From Sphagnum compactum (lineage: Eukaryota; Bryophyta; Sphagnopsida; Sphagnales), in assembly GCA_965153455.1 (NCBI GenBank), contig OZ234495.1, positions 14,876,875 to 14,940,874 of the forward strand: a stretch of DNA of 64,000 nucleotides. The letters run 5' to 3'. Every line of letters begins with the position of its first letter. The stretch's first letter is position 1. Below are positions 58,480-64,000 of the stretch, one piece after another. The position numbers and the translations under genes were made by a program. The notes beneath the pieces were generated by a model. That model ran no database searches and was not told where the DNA came from. It saw only the letters and a program-made list of their open reading frames with translations.

Positions 58480-60240
58480 AATGGTCAATATTTGATTTTT
58501 TTCAAATTTTGAAACAAAATTTTTGTCATTCATGGATTGAGGTGGGATTGGGGTGTCCAAAGGGACAAGGATTTTATCCACCCTGGTCCCAATTTGAATT
58601 TCAATCCCAAAAAGAAATTTAAAAAAATTCTTGCTTGTTGAATGTGCTGATTGAATTTTCATCACCATCTTGACAATCAATTTTTCATTTTAAAAAATTT
58701 TATGTAAAAGATTTTGTGATTGAAATTTGGCTACTCATATTGATCTGGGTGGGATCAAAGTGTCCATAGGGATCGAAACCAAGTCCAACTTAGTTATAGC
58801 TATTGACTAACGGTAATTATGGTCATAGAATTACATCTAGGGCAAAATAATTAGAGGTTAATTCTAAAGTGGAATTCCAATGAAATGTTAATGGATAAAT
58901 TAACTAGTCTAGTTACCCTAGAAAGCATGTTAGTAATTTCATAATTACAAATGATAGGTTTGGACTTACCATCTCCTATTTACTAAGGGATGAAGCCATT
59001 GAAATAATTAGTTTTCGAGGATAGGGTGGTTGGCAATAATTGCCATTAACCAAGGATTTATGGAGGAGATTAAGTAGATAAGGTGAAAAAATCTTAGAGA
59101 ACATGAGGAGGACCCATCATATGTATATGGGTGGTGAAGAACCTTTTAGGGTTGGGTCCATTCTTGTTATGTTTGTGGAAGAGGAATTTGAATGTTTCAT
59201 TATTTCTTGTGATTGTTTATTGTAGTTTTTGAAAAGGAATTGTGGGAAGATGTGATTGTTGTTGGAATACAAGAGGGTGTTGTTCCAAACGTGGTGGCAA
59301 CATCATGTACTTTCTTTTGTTTTCCTTTATTTATCTTTGCAAATAGATGTAATTAATTTTCTATGATATAAAAAAATCATAATTTTTTATTTTTCCATAT
59401 TTTTTCTTTGTAAATGATCATTAGACAGTATCTGTAGCCAAGAAAGGTAATAGTAGTGATGGAAAAACACCCAAAATGTTGAAGGCAAGGAATTTCCAAT
59501 TTGATAGTTTATGGTAAAGTTGAAAAATTTGGCAATACAATAACTACCTTCTTGCCATAGTGGTTATATTGTTTATTTGTATTAATTATTCTTTGGATGG
59601 TGTTCTACCTAAAAGGTAAGCAAATTCTAGTACACATTTTTTTGTGTTTTTTGTGTTATTATATTTGATAATCTTCACCTAATGTGTACTTAAAACAATT
59701 AAGGCCATAGACATGTTATTTGTGGTGTTGGATTCAAATTCAAAGGAAATAATAATAAAAAATTTATTTTAAAAATTCAACCATAAAGACAGTGAATAAA
59801 ATTTCATCAGCACATCTTGATCTTGAGATTTTGTAAAAATTTTAATTTTTTTTCTTCAAAATTGGAATTTGGTTGTCACAAGACTGTGTTTAGGGTGGAC
59901 CCGGTTTTAGTTTGTATGCACACCTTAATCCCCCCCCAAATCAATATGAACAACTAAATTTCAATCAAAAAAATTTCAATTTTCTTTTTCAAAACTAGAA
60001 TTTTACAATTTAGGGTGGCCCCAATTTTAGTCCTTGTGGAAACCTAATCCCACCTAGGTCCATATGATTGGCCAAATTTCAATCACAAAAATTAAAAAAT
60101 AAAAATTGGACAAAAAAGAACTTTTAATCATTGAAATGTCAATTGAAATTTTGTCACCACATATGAACGACCAAGATTTTTATTTTTATTTTAAAAAAAA
60201 ATCAAAATTGAAAATTGTTCACCTTGTTTGACCAAAATTT
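58480..60240. repeat. Inverted arrays of about 120-bp units, foldback-like
   Basis: Right arm: two direct units with TAGGGTGG anchors at 59891 and 60011 (period 120). They contain AATTTCAATCA on the plus strand with CCTAATCCCACCTAGG-like phrases. Left arm (58,480-58,800) carries the same units in opposite orientation: GATTGAAATTTGG, GGGTGGGAT, GTCCATAGGGA. The spacer of about 1 kb (58,800-59,830) shows no coding domain. Confidence 0.6.
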
Positions 60241-61263
60241 AGTCTTAAGAATTAACAATTAAATTAATAATAAATAATAATAAAAACTTACACGCGACGT
60301 GAAAAAAATTGTAATTTTTTAATGATGGGAACATTAGGTCAACATCAACATTGATTTGACAAACCAATGCCTTTGTTGTGACAGCCAACATTAAAATGAT
60401 GCCTCATGCCATTCCATTAGGCGGTAATGTGTTTTACAAGGGCTACTTTAAAATGTAACTAACGTCGATCCTTATTGATTAACATTATGAAAGTGTCCCC
60501 CACCATTGATTACATCACAAGTGGAATGGAAAGAACAAAAATTGGAACCAAGATATGAAAGAAACTAGGAATTAATTTGTATCATAATGATTAATCAAAA
60601 TGCAAATATGAATTTGGTACAATATTAGTTTTTTGAAAGTTGATACTAAGTGGTATGTGACATTGATATGGTATGTTCTCGTGACATTATGAAAGAATCA
60701 AAATCCAAATATTACACATGGACACAACACATTCAAGAAAAAATTAACATTACATTTACCCTACACAATGTTCAAAAGAACTACACTTTGGAGTTCCCAT
60801 CTTTTTTTAAAAATATTCATTACAATAGTCTCCATTTCCTTTCCTCCTTACTCATAACTTCAACCCTAACATAAGCACAACATTTATGCTTGTGGAGGCA
60901 ATGTGCAAAATTTAGGTGGAAGAATAATACAAAATTTCAGAAGAAAACTATAAATAAAAATCGCACTCTCCCCCACATCCAAACCACATTGGAATGTGGT
61001 TGTCATGGGCACGAAAAACTACAAGAATAGGAATTAAGGCAAGGACACGGCAAGAAAAAAAAATCATAAAAAATGCAAGCTTAAGTTTAATCCAAGACTG
61101 GGAACACAAAAACATAAGGAAAAAAAAAAAACACAATATATATTAAAAGATGATTCAAACATAACTTTATTTTGATATTGTATGAAAACAAAGGTGATAA
61201 TAAGAAAATGTACCCAAATTGGTGTTGAACAAACTAAAGGTAATGGGAGATCCTACCCTTATT
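60241..61263. other. AT-rich non-coding DNA
   Basis: No gene or repeat limits recognised. Confidence 0.5.
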
Positions 61264-61695
61264 TATACCCCATTGGGGACCTAGCTCAAAGAAGCTTTCA
61301 TAAAGGCTTCCATGTGCGCACCGACCAAGGAAACTTCCTAACTAATAATGAACTAAAACGCAACTAAAACTTAATTAAAGGACAACTTAGATTATACCCC
61401 ATTGGGGACCTAGTTCAAGGAAGCCTTCATAAAGGCTTCCATGTGCGCACCAACCAAGGAAGCTTCTTAACTAATAATGAATTAAAACGCAACTAAGATT
61501 TAATTAAAGATTAATTTAGATTATACCCCATTGGGGACCTAGTTCAAAGAAGTCTCCATAGAAGCTTCCACATGTGCACCGACCAAAGAAGTTTTTTGAA
61601 AAAAATTCTAATTAATAGTGAATTAAAAGTCAATTAAAAGTTAATTAAAGGTTAATTCAAATTATACCCCATTAAGGACTTAGCTCAAGGAATTA
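61264..61695. repeat. Tandem repeat, three full copies and a partial of a 129-bp unit
   Basis: The anchor TATACCCCATTGGGGACCTA occurs at 61264, 61393 and 61522, and in changed form at 61663 (spacing 129, 129, 141). Each full unit also has a short hairpin (GAAGCC...GGCTTC), CATGTGCGCACC and a TTAATTAAAG tail. The third unit carries an insertion of about 12 bases. Confidence 0.95.
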
Positions 61696-61708
61696 ACTAA
61701 AAATTAAC

Positions 61709-61786
61709 AATGATGCAGGCAATTATGTTGGTGCAAGCGATGATGTAAACGACTATGTTGGTGCAAGTGATGATGCAAATGATGGG
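61709..61786. repeat. 30-bp tandem repeat, 2.6 copies
   Basis: Units at 61709-61738 and 61739-61768, with a partial from 61769, share GATGATG and TATGTTGGTGCAAG. The period is a multiple of three but no reading frame of interest follows it. Confidence 0.9.
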
Positions 61787-62674
61787 TGATGGTGATGTCA
61801 GTGACAATGGTTTATTATGGGGGTTATACACTAAAATGAAAAAAACCCTAAACTCAAAGTATACCTTGAACCTTGGCCACAATATACTATGACTTATAAT
61901 TAGGGTTGATGAAACCATAATTGGATGAAACTTACCATCAGCCAGTGAAAATAAAAAGCAACAAACTTTTGGCAGTTGATGGTGATGGGAGGAAAGTTCT
62001 TATGGATGGGGAGCTTTGCATTTTGGTTTCTTTGTTCTTGTAAGTTAATAGCAATGACGTTGTTATGTTAATTACTAGTTTTGATGGCACTTAGTGTTGG
62101 GTGGTGTATTCTTCTTTTTTATGTTGGAGATTTCTTTGTGGTGTTGTGTTGTTGTTTGGACAATACAAGTTATGGAGCAGTGGGGTTTGTTGAATAAATC
62201 GGCTTATACATTTGGCAAAACAATTAAACTAAGTTGTCTTCCTTTTGGTTGTATGGTCTAGCTTTCCTTTTCATTAAAGATCATTAAGTAGTTTGTGCAT
62301 TTGCAAATGGATAGTTTGGGAAGAATGCATGGTTGTGATTAAGTGTTGTTCTTTCTTTGGAGTTATGCAATTCTGCTGCGCCATAAGCTCCAAAGGAGTC
62401 CAAAGGAGGGATTTTGGTATAGAAATAATGTTTAGGGGTCACAATAAGGGAAATGATGAAGCACCCTAAGGGTTTCGGTAATAGTCAGAGTGACAATTCA
62501 AGTCAAGAAATGTCTGGTTGATGCTGGAATCTTATGGGGGATTGATTCTTTTTATTGTTCTTGAAGAGAGTACCTACAGCAGTGGGAACTCCAAAAGGAA
62601 ATTTGGTTCAGGAGAGAAATCTGGTATGCTATGGGAAGTTCTATTGACAATTTGTCTGGATCTTTGTTTCTCCT
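61787..62674. other. Non-coding DNA
   Basis: No gene recognised. Confidence 0.5.
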
Positions 62675-62880
62675 TTGTCCAACTTCATGAGCTTCATCAT
62701 GCATGGGGATACGTTTCATCTCACCACTGTGGGAATACAATTTCATAAAAGTTGGAAAGTTTCAGGTTGTTTATTGTGTCAGAATGTCTTGAGCTCTTTG
62801 TCATGTTCAACTTCATGAACTCTACTATGTATGGGGAATACGTTTCATCTTATCTCTGTGGGGGACAGTTTCACGAGAGT
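62675..62880. repeat. Tandem duplication, 128-bp period
   Basis: AACTTCATGA begins related blocks at 62681 and 62809. Both continue with CTATGTATGGGG-like and ATACGTTTCATCT phrases, then TCTGTGGG and TTTCA. Confidence 0.75.
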
Positions 62881-63184
62881 TGAGGACAAAATTTGTAAGT
62901 TCTAGAATTGCCACAAAGATGACACTACCTATATGTACACTACATCTCTTGAAACCATCTTCATATAAGATGTTCTGGTTTATGCAGTTTTAGGTCAGTT
63001 GATTATGCTTGTGATGCTTTGTGAAAAAGGAAGCTCTTGAACTCCCTTTCTTTTTGGTTACAATACACTTATGAGTATGTTTTCTAGTACTCTGGTCTGG
63101 AGAAAACCCAAAAATCAGACACCAAAACCAGTTACCAGAAACAAAAACTGAACCCAGGTCACTGGTTATACAAAGAAGGAGGGC
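62881..63184. other. Non-coding DNA
   Basis: No gene recognised. A tRNA-like signal on the minus strand was considered and rejected. Confidence 0.5.
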
Positions 63185-63558
63185 GGCCACAGTGAACTAG
63201 CATCCACCAGTGCACCATCCACTGGATGCCTGTTATTACTCAGTTGTGGATGAACCTCAACTGAGTTAATATTTGGTTTCACCTTGGTAACCAATTCTGT
63301 AGGAAATAGGTCTCATACATATGTAGATAGGTAGGAAAATAGGTAAAATATGAGGTAACTATGAGGTAACTAGATGGTTTATAGTTTACATAGGTAAATG
63401 CTGTTTTTACTACCTACTTACTAACTACCTGCTTTATGGGTCGTTAGTAGGTAGGCAGCCAAAAAAAAAGCAACTGAGCTAACCAACAGAAAACTGTTTC
63501 CTGACCACTTATCATCCATCCTTCAGGGTGCACCCGTGGGTGCTGGTTCACTGTGGCC
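63185..63558. mobile_element. MITE candidate with terminal inverted repeats of about 45 bp
   Basis: Starts GGCCACAGTGAACTAGCATC and ends with the inverted counterpart GGTTCACTGTGGCC. The inverted similarity continues for about 45 bases with substitutions (CACCAGTGCACCAT against CACGGGTGCACCCT). It is 374 bp and non-coding; the interior is rich in TAGGTA words. No target duplication was resolved. Outer sequence resembles a phrase at 43,250. Confidence 0.6.
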
Positions 63559-63589
63559 TGCAAAGAGAGTTTCTAGGTTCCTATGCTAA

Positions 63590-63891
63590 GAGCATCTCCA
63601 CCCCCACACCTGCAAACGCCCCTTTTCATTACATCTTGCAGCAGAATAGCCCAAATGATGCTGCTCCGGGTATTGATGGTCCATTTTGCAGTGGTCATTT
63701 TAACCCCTTTACAAGCTTTTTTCAACTATGTATTTGGACAGTGATTATTACTCCTCCAGATGTAAAGACATAGTGGTCTTTGAGTGTTTAAAGTGGCTTT
63801 TATGACATTTTGTGGGTGGGGACAGTGATCATTAAACGATATTCGATTTAAAAAAAAAGGAGTTGTTTGCGGGTGTGGGGTGGAGATGCTC
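63590..63891. mobile_element. Tourist-like MITE with TAA target duplication
   Basis: Left end GAGCATCTCCACCCCCACAC and right end GGTGTGGGGTGGAGATGCTC are inverted repeats of about 28 bp including GCAAAC/GTTTGC. Both ends are flanked by TAA (63587-63589, 63892-63894). It is 302 bp long and non-coding. The 3-bp TAA/TTA duplication points to the PIF/Harbinger group. It is better preserved than the relative at 17,894. Confidence 0.8.
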
Positions 63892-63894
63892 TAA

Positions 63895-64000
63895 CACAAG
63901 TTCCTGGTCTCTGTTGGCAATTGAGTGGCTTTGGAAGTCCTGGGAGCTTCCATATTTCTCTTTGTTCTGTTTGCCTGTCATTGTTGGATATGTCAGCATT
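63895..64000. other. Right edge, no feature seen
   Basis: Mixed composition and no reading frame of note. Confidence 0.5.

Noticed and set aside
61264-61695. CRISPR-like array
   Set aside because: Units are contiguous tandem repeats without unique spacers, and the DNA is clearly plant nuclear.
63000-63225. Second tRNA-derived SINE on the minus strand
   Set aside because: The A-box-like TAGTTCACTGTGG is part of the terminal inverted repeat of the element at 63,185, so the tRNA resemblance is probably chance.

Overview
This window reads as nuclear DNA of a land plant. It holds three intron-rich genes whose products are plant-specific or plant-like: a mitochondrial Lon protease, a plastid fibrillin and a bHLH factor of the CIB/bHLH62 type. 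All introns I could place have GT-AG ends. A long AT-rich stretch full of decayed transposable elements follows. I cannot fix the species; gene structure and repeat content alone do not separate a seed-free plant from a seed plant with a large genome. All exon limits were read by hand from splice signals, reading-frame phase and remembered family conservation, without alignment software. Layout, left third: bases 1-24,100 are the gene-bearing part. All three genes lie on the minus strand. The Lon gene (first 17 coding exons, 6687 down to 261) runs off the left edge before its proteolytic domain. The fibrillin gene (four coding exons, 14525 down to 11164) and the bHLH gene (seven coding exons, 23266 down to 19416) look complete and intact. 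Gaps between genes are about 4.5-5 kb, AT-rich, and carry simple repeats and at least one TTA-flanked MITE. The Lon and fibrillin introns share a dispersed repeat. The three products act in different places (mitochondrial matrix, plastid, nucleus), and nothing suggests they work as one pathway. Layout, right two thirds: from about 24,100 to 64,000 I find no convincing intact host gene. The region holds small tandem arrays, a decayed hAT-type transposase gene in two pieces, a decayed Ty3/gypsy LTR retrotransposon on the minus strand (34,270-41,995, with tRNA-Met-type primer site, gag, protease, RT, RNase H and integrase remnants), a tRNA-derived SINE with a duplicated tail, several MITE-like elements with terminal inverted repeats, a likely older LTR, and inverted arrays resembling a foldback element. 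The most notable items are a duplicated module inside the retroelement gag region, the split hAT-like gene, short upstream reading frames before the bHLH start, inverted 120-bp-unit arrays near 58.5-60.1 kb, and MITE families identifiable from TIRs and some target-site duplications. I did not find a clear new functional system; most unusual structure is best explained by transposable elements and satellite-like duplications.
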